A stretch of 25,870 bases of DNA from a virus. The stretch spans positions 1 through 25,870 of the IMG/VR virus record IMGVR_UViG_3300020214_000105. One strand, 5' to 3'. Under the pieces are notes generated by a model. It worked only from the letters and a program-made list of their open reading frames with translations, searched no databases and was not told the origin of the DNA. The first letter of the stretch is position 1. Each line of letters starts with the position of its first letter. This document shows positions 16,043-23,348 of this stretch, piece by piece. A program made the position numbers and the translations under genes.

Positions 16043-16669
16043 TTATAGAAATTCTTTTAGTCGGTCTTTGAACTCTGGGTTCTTTTCCAAAACATTGTCT
16101 CTAAGCATCTTTCTAGCCTTTCTAATCTTGGTCTTAACCGTATTTAGATTCATGTTGTATTTCTCAGCCAGGTCATTACCTTTCATGTGGTGAAGCTCCT
16201 TATCGATCAGAATCGATTTTTCAATACAATCTGGTAAAGTTGTCATCATTCTAAGAGTTTCAACATATAATGACTCGATATAGATCTCTTTCTCTAGAAC
16301 AAAGCCTGAATCATCAGGTCGATCTACTTTATTTTCAATATCATCTAGTCTAACAGCAAACTGTGTCTTTAATTTGTGCTGATGCAATAGCGATTCGTTT
16401 TTAGCAATAGTGTAAATCCAGGTTGTAAACCTAAATTTATCACTATACGACTCAATGTTTTTAAAGATCTTGTACAAAGTATTGTGCAAGACTTCTTCAG
16501 TAGGGTCAGTACTGTTAAAGAACTTCCAAATGAAGTACTTTAATTTGGGATACATTATAGATGCTAGTCTATTTCTATCTCTTTCTAAATAGTCACCGCT
16601 CTTGATCTTCTCAGCGAGCGTCTGCATCTCATCGTTTAATTGGCGGTTTAGTTGGTCGTACGTGCTCAT
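16043..16669 (-). CDS. Phage-encoded RNA polymerase sigma factor (ECF-like, sigma-70 family)
   Basis: A 208-residue protein with the two-domain layout of ECF-type sigma factors. Region 2 is at ~35-100, including DPTEEVLHNTLYKIFKNI and the -10-recognition helix FRFTTWIYTIAKNESLLHQH. Region 4 is at ~143-193, with an HTH (GNDLAEKYNMNLNTVKTKI and RKARKML). There is no region 1 or 3. It would direct host RNA polymerase to phage promoters. The recurring ATAAATAA motif before structural genes suggests it may be the late sigma, the counterpart of T4 gp55, but that link is inferred. It sits between PhoH (9-base gap) and a small membrane protein. Confidence 0.85.
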   Translation of the reverse strand: MSTYDQLNRQLNDEMQTLAEKIKSGDYLERDRNRLASIMYPKLKYFIWKFFNSTDPTEEVLHNTLYKIFKNIESYSDKFRFTTWIYTIAKNESLLHQHKLKTQFAVRLDDIENKVDRPDDSGFVLEKEIYIESLYVETLRMMTTLPDCIEKSILIDKELHHMKGNDLAEKYNMNLNTVKTKIRKARKMLRDNVLEKNPEFKDRLKEFL

Positions 16670-16678
16670 TTAATTAAT

Positions 16679-17407
16679 TTACCTAAGAAATATATGATTT
16701 GGATTCTCATTTTTCCATTGTTCATATCTCTCGGTAATTTCAACCAAAATTTTATTTCGGACAATATCGGAATCCTTAAATTGATGAACCCCAACTCCAA
16801 GAATTCCGCTTACAAGCTTAATAAAATCTGGTAAAGCTACTTTATTTTTAGAGATGTCATATTGACTAACGTCTCCACAGATAAGAACTTTAGAATATTT
16901 TCCAAGTCTAGTTAAAAACAGCATTAACTGCTTAAAGTCAGCATTTTGGGCTTCATCCAATATCATAAATGCATTGTCAAAAGTTGCTCCTCTCATATAG
17001 GCTAATGGTCTAAACTCGATAACACCAGTTGCCTCCAGCCAGTCAACAATATTTTGGTCATGTATTAATTTTGCCATATTGGAACGATAACTTTCCATAA
17101 ATGGATCAATTTTATCCTTAATTTCGCCAGGCAAAAATCCAAGCTTTTCTCCAGATTCCTGAATGGGTTTAGATAGGATAATTTTTAAAATACTGCCATT
17201 AAGATAGAGTCTAAGAGCTGCATAACAGGCAGTGAAAGTTTTACTAGTACCAGCTGGCCCAAAACAGAATGATATTTCGCTATTTAATATAGTATCAAAA
17301 TAGTATTTTTGACTCTCATTTAAAACAACATGCCGAAGATCGGCGTGCGTTAATTCCAATGATTTTGAAGTACGCCTAGTTGTTTGTTTTTTGGGTCTGG
17401 TCGGCAT
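16679..17407 (-). CDS. phoH: PhoH-like P-loop ATPase
   Basis: A 242-residue protein with PhoH-family features: Walker A GPAGTSKT (~50-57), a following helix (ACYAALRLYL), SKPIQESGEKLGFLPGEIKD (the PhoH 'G-F-L-P-G' segment, ~79-98), and Walker B AFMILDEAQNA (~146-156), then LICGDVSQYDI (sensor region). It has a basic disordered N-terminus (MPTRPKKQTTRRTSK). The usual PhoH KH or PIN domains are absent, as in the short phage versions. PhoH-like genes are frequent in phages of marine and freshwater bacteria; their role is unclear (RNA metabolism has been proposed). It overlaps the preceding small gene by 32 bases. Confidence 0.9.
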   Translation of the reverse strand: MPTRPKKQTTRRTSKSLELTHADLRHVVLNESQKYYFDTILNSEISFCFGPAGTSKTFTACYAALRLYLNGSILKIILSKPIQESGEKLGFLPGEIKDKIDPFMESYRSNMAKLIHDQNIVDWLEATGVIEFRPLAYMRGATFDNAFMILDEAQNADFKQLMLFLTRLGKYSKVLICGDVSQYDISKNKVALPDFIKLVSGILGVGVHQFKDSDIVRNKILVEITERYEQWKNENPNHIFLR

Positions 17408-17660
17408 CTATACCTAATTCATTATTTTTAAGATATTCAGACAAAGCCTTACATTTGGCGCATTTTTCATAGTCTTCGATACTTTCAAAAAAGTCTTGAG
17501 CTTTCTTCAAAACCTCAAGCCAATCAGTTCGCTCAGCAACTACCTCAAGTTTATTACCAAGCACAACTAACTGTTTTATAAAAAGCCTTGCGGATTTTTG
17601 GTCTATTGCGGTTTCTACACCAAGCAGTAATGTATTAAAAATTTTAACTTTATCGTTCAT
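17376..17660 (-). CDS. Small hypothetical protein between TerL and PhoH
   Basis: About 94 residues from the ATG at 17660 (MNDKVKIFNTLLLGVE...); an ATG at 17675 gives five more residues. I favour the inner start because a CATAAATAC sequence (minus strand, about 17689-17681) then lies ~20 bases upstream, as with other late-promoter-like cores here. The product is helical, with a CAKC pair (~67-70) and an acidic, Gln/Asn-rich end. It overlaps the start of PhoH by 32 bases. Function unknown. Confidence 0.65.
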   Translation of the reverse strand: MNDKVKIFNTLLLGVETAIDQKSARLFIKQLVVLGNKLEVVAERTDWLEVLKKAQDFFESIEDYEKCAKCKALSEYLKNNELGIDADQTQKTNN

Positions 17661-17684
17661 TAAATCAACTTTCATGAGCGGTAT

Positions 17685-19637
17685 TTATGAATTTCCGTAA
17701 AAATATCCCAACATTTTTTTATACTCAGAAATTGAATCAGGATCTAATACCGTCTTAGGTTTAGATCGGCTAATATCCGGAGTTGAATTTAGTTTACGAA
17801 ATTCATCAAAATCAAACCCAGAGTGAACAGGTAAGTACGCTTGATCTAAAATCTTTTCTCTAACTTCTCTTAAAAAAGACGGGTCGACTCTATCAAGTTC
17901 CTCGTTTGCAATTTCCCAAAAATTAGGAGATTCAAAAAAAGCTGAAGTATTTACACAAGTTATAGCTAAATCGTCATTGCCGCTTTGGCTTCGATATGAA
18001 CCGTTAGATGACTTACCAAAAGAACCAAGCTCGTGAATTGTTTTAAATTCGTTTGGTAAGATCCTATTCGTACTAGCAATGAACTTATATCGTTCACAAT
18101 ACTTAGCCTTATTCGTAATAGTCAATTTGAGTCCAGGCTTATAGCCTTTCATTGCTTCTGTGTGCTTAGAATGAATTAATTGACCAGGCCAATATTCTGG
18201 AGTATTTGTTATTCTGTCAAGTACATATTCTCCTTTATGATTAAGCTCAATTAAAAGCCTAACTTTTTCTGGATTAAAGATCGAGTAAGTCAATTTTTCA
18301 AGAGCATTACAAAACTGGTTAATGTCTTTAGTATTCGTTCGAAAGATAGCTACTTGAATTAGCCCAAAAATATCAGTTTCATCTTTAATAAATTCTTTAA
18401 CTCCGAATAGCAGTTTAATAGGCAATGGAGTAAACTTAAATATGTTGATTACTGAATAATCTTTACCTACTCCGTCTGCCGTATCAACTGATAGTATATA
18501 GTAGTTACCGTCATTTCTAATATCAGCTGGTGTGAGCTTTGCAAAGTTTGGATGTGCACTAAATTCATTAAATAAATCACCTAAAGAGGGATCCTGGCAC
18601 CACTCTGGTTCTTCATACTGAGTTCTGATATTGAATATTCGCTTAAGGTCTTTTGATGATAGTAATAGTTTGTCGGATGAAAAGAATTGGAGACCATATT
18701 CCTGATTAAAGTCTTCTTCTGAACCAAGGTTTGCAATGGTCATTTTCTTCCAATCGTCATCTCTACCTGGAACTTGCCACCAGTCTACTCGTAATGGCGT
18801 GTATGAATTTTTACCATCAATCGCATCCATGTAAATTTCATAAAATCGGTTCATTCCATTTGGTGTTGAGGTAATGATTACCTTTGAATTAGTCATTGAC
18901 GAAATTGTCGGATATATCGCTCGATAGAAGAAGGCAAGATATGCTCCATTGATGTGAGCAAATTCATCAATGTACAAGAGGTGAATTGTAAAACCAATAC
19001 CTGTATTTTTGGTTGTAGTTCGACCAATTAATCGACAACCATTATCGAATTTTAATGACAATACGTTATTTGAAATACAACCGGGCTTTAAAAAGAATGG
19101 CAAGTTTTCAAAGATTGATTTAATCTTATCGACTACTTCCTTTGTTGTTGATGCAACGTTTGCAACCGCTAATACATTTTTATCTGAATGAAATATTAAA
19201 AACCATGCAATGAATAATCCGGACATTATGGTTTTACCGATTTGTCTAGATGCCATTAGCACATTAAAACGATTAGCCTTAAATGAATCAATGATTTCTT
19301 CTTGATAATCCCTTAGCTGAATAATATCTATGCCGTTTTCTGTCATTACCTGACAGTACTTATTTGCAAAATAAATCGGATCCGCTTTACATCGAGTAAT
19401 TTCTTCTATTTCAGCTGGCGTGTACTCGAATACGATATTTGCCTTTTTCCAAGCAAGATCATTGTCTTTAAATGGAGAATTCTTAATTGATTTAATATCA
19501 ATCAATCCATTTTCAAAATCCTCAAGTAATTTTGTGATTTTGTCAGAGGTCCAAATTGCGTTTGAACCAGTCTCTTCATCCAGATTGGAAACTTTAATTC
19601 GACTGGAACCTCCGCTATTTGTTATAAAGTCTTTCAT
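17685..19637 (-). CDS. Terminase large subunit (T4 gp17-type)
   Basis: A 650-residue packaging motor with all expected motifs. ATPase: MASRQIGKT Walker A (~128-136), LLYIDEFAH Walker B with catalytic Glu (~220-228), IITSTPN coupling motif (~254-260). Nuclease: ILSVDTADGVGKDYS with first metal-binding Asp (~D385), LLIELNHKGE with the second acidic site (~E464), and SGNDDLAITC near residue 575-585 with the third. It hydrolyses ATP to drive DNA into the prohead and cuts the concatemer (headful packaging in T4). The ATG overlaps the upstream gene by 4 bases (ATGA), which may be the small subunit. Full length and intact; the best taxonomic marker in the window. Confidence 0.95.
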   Translation of the reverse strand: MKDFITNSGGSSRIKVSNLDEETGSNAIWTSDKITKLLEDFENGLIDIKSIKNSPFKDNDLAWKKANIVFEYTPAEIEEITRCKADPIYFANKYCQVMTENGIDIIQLRDYQEEIIDSFKANRFNVLMASRQIGKTIMSGLFIAWFLIFHSDKNVLAVANVASTTKEVVDKIKSIFENLPFFLKPGCISNNVLSLKFDNGCRLIGRTTTKNTGIGFTIHLLYIDEFAHINGAYLAFFYRAIYPTISSMTNSKVIITSTPNGMNRFYEIYMDAIDGKNSYTPLRVDWWQVPGRDDDWKKMTIANLGSEEDFNQEYGLQFFSSDKLLLSSKDLKRIFNIRTQYEEPEWCQDPSLGDLFNEFSAHPNFAKLTPADIRNDGNYYILSVDTADGVGKDYSVINIFKFTPLPIKLLFGVKEFIKDETDIFGLIQVAIFRTNTKDINQFCNALEKLTYSIFNPEKVRLLIELNHKGEYVLDRITNTPEYWPGQLIHSKHTEAMKGYKPGLKLTITNKAKYCERYKFIASTNRILPNEFKTIHELGSFGKSSNGSYRSQSGNDDLAITCVNTSAFFESPNFWEIANEELDRVDPSFLREVREKILDQAYLPVHSGFDFDEFRKLNSTPDISRSKPKTVLDPDSISEYKKMLGYFYGNS

Positions 19638-20386
19638 ATTAGGTCATTGATGTCTTCTGCGAACGTATCTTCTTCATCGTCGCTCTCGGCAGTAATGAGA
19701 TCAGCTAAGCCTCTTTCCTGCATGACTTGGATCTTTTTTGCTGGGTGGGTTAGGTGTCTAACTTCACTTTCGTCAAGTTCCAATGGTTCAACATCAATTG
19801 CTTTTACTAGATTTTTTGTGCCAGCAGTTAAAAAATATTCACTGGATTTGGTAGTAGCTGCTCCCAATTGTGGAGTATCGCCGCCTTCTTTTAATTGAAT
19901 TTCCTGTTTTGCTTTCTTGTAAGTATCTTCTAAAAATAGGAGATAATTTGCCTGTGTCTTAACCACTGCTGATAGCTTATCCTGTAATTGACCAAATACT
20001 TCAAATAGCCTCGGATGGGCGTTTCCTTGATTAATTTCCTCTGCAATCTTTTCGATTGCCATCTTAATTGTGTTTAACTGAAAAAAGATATTTGAGATAT
20101 TGGCATTATCTAGAGCCTGCTTATGCTTAAAATATTCATGTCGATCAATAACTCCAAGATCCACATAGAATTTAAATAATGAATCAGTTATTGATTTGGC
20201 CTGTGATTCAAAATTGCGATTCATTTCCGCAAAATCAATCGGCGGCGCCTGTCGGATTTCATGCAACTGATCGTCAACTATATCATTGTGTTGGTCAGTT
20301 GGGTTCCCAGCATAGGAACTTAAGAGATCTTCAAGTTCACTTTTTATTTGAGCCTTTTTTTCTTTACTAAAAAATTGTCCAGCCAT
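19634..20386 (-). CDS. Possible terminase small subunit or coiled-coil packaging partner
   Basis: A 250-residue protein, acidic and mostly helical, with a central helical region (~75-165: NANISNIFFQLNTIKMAIEK..., LFEVFGQLQDKLSAVVKTQA, LEDTYKKAKQEIQ) and a strongly acidic C-terminus (AESDDEEDTFAEDINDLI). It overlaps the large terminase start by 4 bases, the usual position of the small subunit, which in T4 (gp16) has a central coiled-coil oligomerisation domain. No obvious DNA-binding HTH is visible at the N-terminus, so the assignment is by position and shape only. Confidence 0.45.
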   Translation of the reverse strand: MAGQFFSKEKKAQIKSELEDLLSSYAGNPTDQHNDIVDDQLHEIRQAPPIDFAEMNRNFESQAKSITDSLFKFYVDLGVIDRHEYFKHKQALDNANISNIFFQLNTIKMAIEKIAEEINQGNAHPRLFEVFGQLQDKLSAVVKTQANYLLFLEDTYKKAKQEIQLKEGGDTPQLGAATTKSSEYFLTAGTKNLVKAIDVEPLELDESEVRHLTHPAKKIQVMQERGLADLITAESDDEEDTFAEDINDLI

Positions 20387-20389
20387 AAA

Positions 20390-20635
20390 TTAGTTTAAGC
20401 GATTTTCGTTTTTGTCCAATGCCGGATTTGCGAAAATCTTAATCTGCTTAACTGCTTCAATGTGCTCATATATGAAACGTTCAAGTCGACTTAGAACTCC
20501 GTCAAGTATTGGGGTGGCACCAAACATTTGGTTAGATAGTGTCTTTTTTAGAATATTACCTTTATAGTAATAGCCTAGATGCTTGCGCTTATCTTTTCTA
20601 TTATACGCCGTCCAATATATTGAGTTTCTGACCAT
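20390..20635 (-). CDS. Small basic hypothetical protein
   Basis: An 81-residue protein, basic and aromatic at the N-terminus (NSIYWTAYNRKDKRKHLGYY), with a helical middle (VLSRLERFIYEHIEAVKQI). It lies 3 bases from the downstream gene and 4 from the baseplate gene stop, so it is within one operon. Not recognised. Confidence 0.65.
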   Translation of the reverse strand: MVRNSIYWTAYNRKDKRKHLGYYYKGNILKKTLSNQMFGATPILDGVLSRLERFIYEHIEAVKQIKIFANPALDKNENRLN

Positions 20636-20639
20636 GTCC

Positions 20640-22349
20640 TTAAATTATATTATATGAGGTTATGCTCTTACGAGGTACTCGTTTTTTAATTTGAATATTT
20701 AGTGCTCCGAGTTTATCATCAGATAATCCGTCCGCATAGGTATTACCTTTACTGTCTTTCCAGCCGCCTCGAATTACCGGAAACTCATCCAGTTCAATAA
20801 TAATATCATTAAATTCGTCGAGACCAATAGCAGATGCCTTTGGATCCTTAGCTAGCGAAAGTTCATTCTTTTCTCCAAGAATACTAATATTTACTGAGTC
20901 GACGCCATTTATCTCTTCAATTATTTTAATTAAATCACTTTTTGGTACCCTGTCCTGTCTCTTTAGAGAAATGAAATATTTGCCTAGTGCGTCGGTAATG
21001 TCTGATTTAACTATTTCGAGTGCAATATCATCAAACGCGATGATACTCACAAATATCACATATTTTGAAATTTTTGGATCAACTATTTGAATGTCTGTCG
21101 AGATCAGCTTTGTACCTGACCTTTCAATATACTTAAGCAATTCATTCTTTTGAAAATCGCTCAATTTGAATTTTGAAACAGGCAGATTAAAATAGTCTTC
21201 TCCGCTCTTAAATAGCTTGCGAACATCAGGTACTAAGAATAAGTTGATCATTCTTGAATCCAGAATAGTTCCATTTGCATCTTGAGGCAAATAGACCTTA
21301 ATCGTTGAGAACATCTGCATTTTTCTAAGCAATACTTCATAATTATCAGTGTTGACTAGCGCAAAATTCTTTGATGCCTTTGGCGCAATTAACTTAGTCA
21401 ACTCAATACTTTCTGGATCAACTCCAAAGTTTGGAGGGCTGATTGTGAAAATATCAAAGTAGTCATTCATGTTGATTTCTTCGCCGGTTGGAGAAAAGCC
21501 AGTATCTTCAAAAATAAATTGGATTTGGCTTGGATCGTCGACTTTAATGTTACCAGCTGAACCATCCGTTGACAAGTACTCAACAATAATTTCTGAACCA
21601 ACCTCTGGAATTAGGCCAAAGTTTCCATTACCGAAAAATAGATCAATTCCATTTGTAATACCAGTTTTGCAGATAAAGCCCTTTGCTTTTCTTGGAATAT
21701 CTAATAGTGATTCATATTTTGTCCACTTTTCTCCATTAACGTAAACGTTGACAATAAAATTATCAATATAGAAGTTATTGGTAAAGCCCATTTGAAAAGA
21801 ATCGAACTTTTTACCTTTTGCAGTAAATGTTTGAGTTTCAACGATTCCCTGTCTAATACTAAAAATAGTTAGACTTGGGTCGCCAGTTAGAGAAAGACGA
21901 ACTTCGTCTTGTGGTAATTCAACAACATATGTTAAGCCGTTTTGAACGCACTTTAATCTAAATAAATTATTGATGATTGCTTTCGATGCCGGTAATTCAT
22001 CGGCATTTAGGTTAGGTTTTCTAATAACTCTTATCTGAGCAGTCGCTCCAATCGCTCTACTTGGATTGTGACCAGCAATTGCAGCTAATGAATAGATTGA
22101 GCTCGCCCTAGAAGCTTCATTTAAGTTTAATTCAGTTATTGCGTCTTCAATATAATAGAAGATGAGCTGACTTATGTTTTCAAAAACAATCAGCAATTGA
22201 CCATATGGCGAGGCTGCCGTAAAGATCGATTTACTCTGCTTAAAACGTTCCTGTAGGAACTGCAAAGATTCCGATAAAATATCGCGGATATTAATTCGAA
22301 GACTTGTAAATAATTTATAGTTCGAATTTTGACTAGACAATTCTGCCAT
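20640..22349 (-). CDS. Baseplate wedge protein, gp6/J-like
   Basis: A 569-residue protein with the outline of baseplate J / T4 gp6 proteins. The helical N-terminal ~100 residues (SLRINIRDILSESLQFLQER ... YYIEDAITELNLNEASRAS) hold the typical 'a-x-N-x-x-E-A-x-R-x-S-S-I-Y-S-L-A' segment that starts J-like domains. A long beta-rich middle follows, and the C-terminal ~190 residues include SDFQKNELLKYIERSGTKLI and the strand/helix repeat ISKYVIFVSIIAFDD..DITDALGKYFISLKRQD..ADLIKIIEEINGVDSV-like pattern (actual residues PKSDLIKIIEEINGVDSVNI). In T4, gp6 dimers form the wedge ring around the hub. A consensus ribosome binding site (AAGGAG) and a GATAAATAA core precede the ATG. Confidence 0.75.
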   Translation of the reverse strand: MAELSSQNSNYKLFTSLRINIRDILSESLQFLQERFKQSKSIFTAASPYGQLLIVFENISQLIFYYIEDAITELNLNEASRASSIYSLAAIAGHNPSRAIGATAQIRVIRKPNLNADELPASKAIINNLFRLKCVQNGLTYVVELPQDEVRLSLTGDPSLTIFSIRQGIVETQTFTAKGKKFDSFQMGFTNNFYIDNFIVNVYVNGEKWTKYESLLDIPRKAKGFICKTGITNGIDLFFGNGNFGLIPEVGSEIIVEYLSTDGSAGNIKVDDPSQIQFIFEDTGFSPTGEEINMNDYFDIFTISPPNFGVDPESIELTKLIAPKASKNFALVNTDNYEVLLRKMQMFSTIKVYLPQDANGTILDSRMINLFLVPDVRKLFKSGEDYFNLPVSKFKLSDFQKNELLKYIERSGTKLISTDIQIVDPKISKYVIFVSIIAFDDIALEIVKSDITDALGKYFISLKRQDRVPKSDLIKIIEEINGVDSVNISILGEKNELSLAKDPKASAIGLDEFNDIIIELDEFPVIRGGWKDSKGNTYADGLSDDKLGALNIQIKKRVPRKSITSYNII

Positions 22350-22367
22350 TAATGGGCTCCTTTTTTA

Positions 22368-22376
22368 TTATTTATC
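22368..22376 (-). promoter_or_regulatory. Candidate late promoter core GATAAATAA
   Basis: Minus strand GATAAATAA, 18 bases before the ATG at 22349, followed by an A-rich leader and AAGGAG. It would begin the long minus-strand run baseplate - TerS? - TerL - PhoH - sigma. Confidence 0.55.
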
Positions 22377-22411
22377 AGCCTGTGGAAAAAGAATACGAAC
22401 CGCAAACTTAC

Positions 22412-22432
22412 TATAAATAGAATTAGTATAAT
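22412..22432 (+). promoter_or_regulatory. Candidate tmRNA promoter region (TATAAATA and TATAAT)
   Basis: Plus strand: TATAAATA at 22412-22419 (T4 late core) and TATAAT at 22427-22432 (sigma-70-like -10), 24 and 11 bases before the tmRNA 5' end at 22444. The TATAAT copy lies in a 12-base sequence (22425-22436) also found before the FkbM methyltransferase. Either could be used; the mature 5' end would then be made by RNase P. Confidence 0.4.
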
Positions 22433-22443
22433 AGCTACTATAT

Positions 22444-22809
22444 GGGGGTGATTGGAATTGACGCGGGTTATTCCAGTATGCTCGCACGCCGAGGATGATG
22501 CTAAGACTCGTAAAAACGTATCAAACTGATAAGTGGCAACACTTCTATTTGGGATGTGATCAACGGCTTCGTTGGTGCTCCCGCAACCGAGGTTGAGTAC
22601 GCAATAGCGGCCTGACCAAGGCGGGTAGATAGGAACCTAGGAACAGAAGACTATCAACCAGGAGTCGGTTCATCCTTAACTGGACCAGCATGGTTGACTA
22701 GCTGACCCATAGCTAGATAGTTCGTCATATTAGAATAATGTGACTATGCGTGTGAACGAGAGTCTATTGAAAGGCCAAGCGGACAGGGGTTCGACTCCCC
22801 TCACCTCCA
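22444..22809 (+). ncRNA. ssrA: tmRNA (transfer-messenger RNA) with a 26-codon tag reading frame
   Basis: A one-piece tmRNA of about 366 bases. The acceptor stem GGGGGUG (22444-22450) pairs with CACCUCC (22802-22808), with a G-U at the third pair, the identity element for alanyl-tRNA synthetase; A22809 is the discriminator and CCA is not fully encoded. T arm: AGGGG/CCCCU (22785-22801) with TTCGACT loop. The 5' domain (GACGCGGG, then CACGCCGAG...ACTCGTAAAAA) aligns with the usual D-loop and first pseudoknot. The best resume codon is GGC (22535-22537), with T and A at -5 and -4 as in other tmRNAs. The tag begins GNTSIWDVINGFVG, ends TEVEYAIAA and stops at TGA 22613-22615. It rescues stalled ribosomes and tags the peptide for degradation; the terminal AIAA replaces the usual ALAA. 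Confidence 0.93.
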
Positions 22810-22812
22810 CTG

Positions 22813-22842
22813 AAAACGCCAGGGTTATTGCCTGGCGTTTTT
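22813..22842 (+). terminator. Intrinsic terminator of the tmRNA
   Basis: AAAACGCCAGG (22813-22823) pairs with CCTGGCGTTTT (22831-22841), with a 7-base loop, followed by T's. It begins four bases after the tmRNA 3' end, so it sets the primary transcript end and separates the tmRNA from the gene at 22878. Confidence 0.9.
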
Positions 22843-22877
22843 ATTAAACTATACTGTAAAAATAAGTATAAACTTGT

Positions 22878-23339
22878 ATGTTGGGAGTATTCAGAAAATT
22901 AGGTGATCACACTATTGTTTCAGACTTGGGAAGCTACGTTAAGGATCAAATTAGTGCTAATCGTGATGTAAAGATTTATGTTGGGTCTGATTCTCACAAC
23001 ACAACAACTGAAACTATATTGGCGACAGTTATCGTCATTCACTATGGAAATAGTGGAGCCCATGTTCTTTATAATAAAAGTTCAGTTCCAATTATTGTGG
23101 ATAGCTTTACCAGACTGTGGTTTGAAGTTACGTCGTCTGTCAATAGCGCAAGGTTTTTAAAAGAGGAGGGCAAGGTCCTGGTAAACTATGTGGACCTTGA
23201 TCTAAATAACGATCCTAGATATAAGAGCAATTCAATTCTTAGAGCTGCACTAGGTTACACTGAAAGCATGGGATTTAAAGCTCGCTGGAAGCCGTTTAGC
23301 CCGTTCTCTATTCCAATTGCAAATTTTATTTGTCGATAA
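22878..23339 (+). CDS. YkuK-like RNase H-fold protein
   Basis: A 153-residue protein. The stretch VKIYVGSDSHNTTTETILAT (~30-49) matches the first beta hairpin of the YkuK (DUF458) group of RNase H-fold proteins, with Asp in GSDS as a likely metal ligand. VNYVDLDLNNDPRYKSNSIL (~101-120) and GYTESMGFKARWKPFSPFSI (~125-144) match its later conserved segments (Lys-Ser and Lys-Pro-Phe-Ser). Members are predicted nucleases with no settled role. It lies on the plus strand 36 bases downstream of the tmRNA terminator and is followed by a gene 10 bases away. No clear ribosome binding site. Catalytic competence is not certain: I see two of the expected acidic clusters only. Confidence 0.65.
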   Translation: MLGVFRKLGDHTIVSDLGSYVKDQISANRDVKIYVGSDSHNTTTETILATVIVIHYGNSGAHVLYNKSSVPIIVDSFTRLWFEVTSSVNSARFLKEEGKVLVNYVDLDLNNDPRYKSNSILRAALGYTESMGFKARWKPFSPFSIPIANFICR

Positions 23340-23348
23340 ATAGATTAT

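Noticed and set aside
19647-19898. Plus-strand reading frame opposite the TerS-like gene
   Set aside because: Lies fully within a well-supported minus-strand gene, with Ser-rich composition typical of antisense frames and no start signals.
22536-22560. GCA as the tmRNA resume codon
   Set aside because: Starting at GCA (22537-22539) gives a short frame that ends quickly at TGA without the conserved YxxAA end. GGC at 22535 has T and A at -5 and -4 and ends in EYAIAA.
22780-22810. A separate tRNA gene 3' end
   Set aside because: The T arm and acceptor 3' strand pair with the 5' end at 22444, more than 300 bases away, with an intervening tag frame, so this is the tmRNA end.
23335-23343. GATAAATAG as a late promoter for the gp15-like gene
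   Set aside because: It overlaps the stop codon of the upstream gene and is only five bases from the ATG at 23349, which would leave no leader; probably a chance match.
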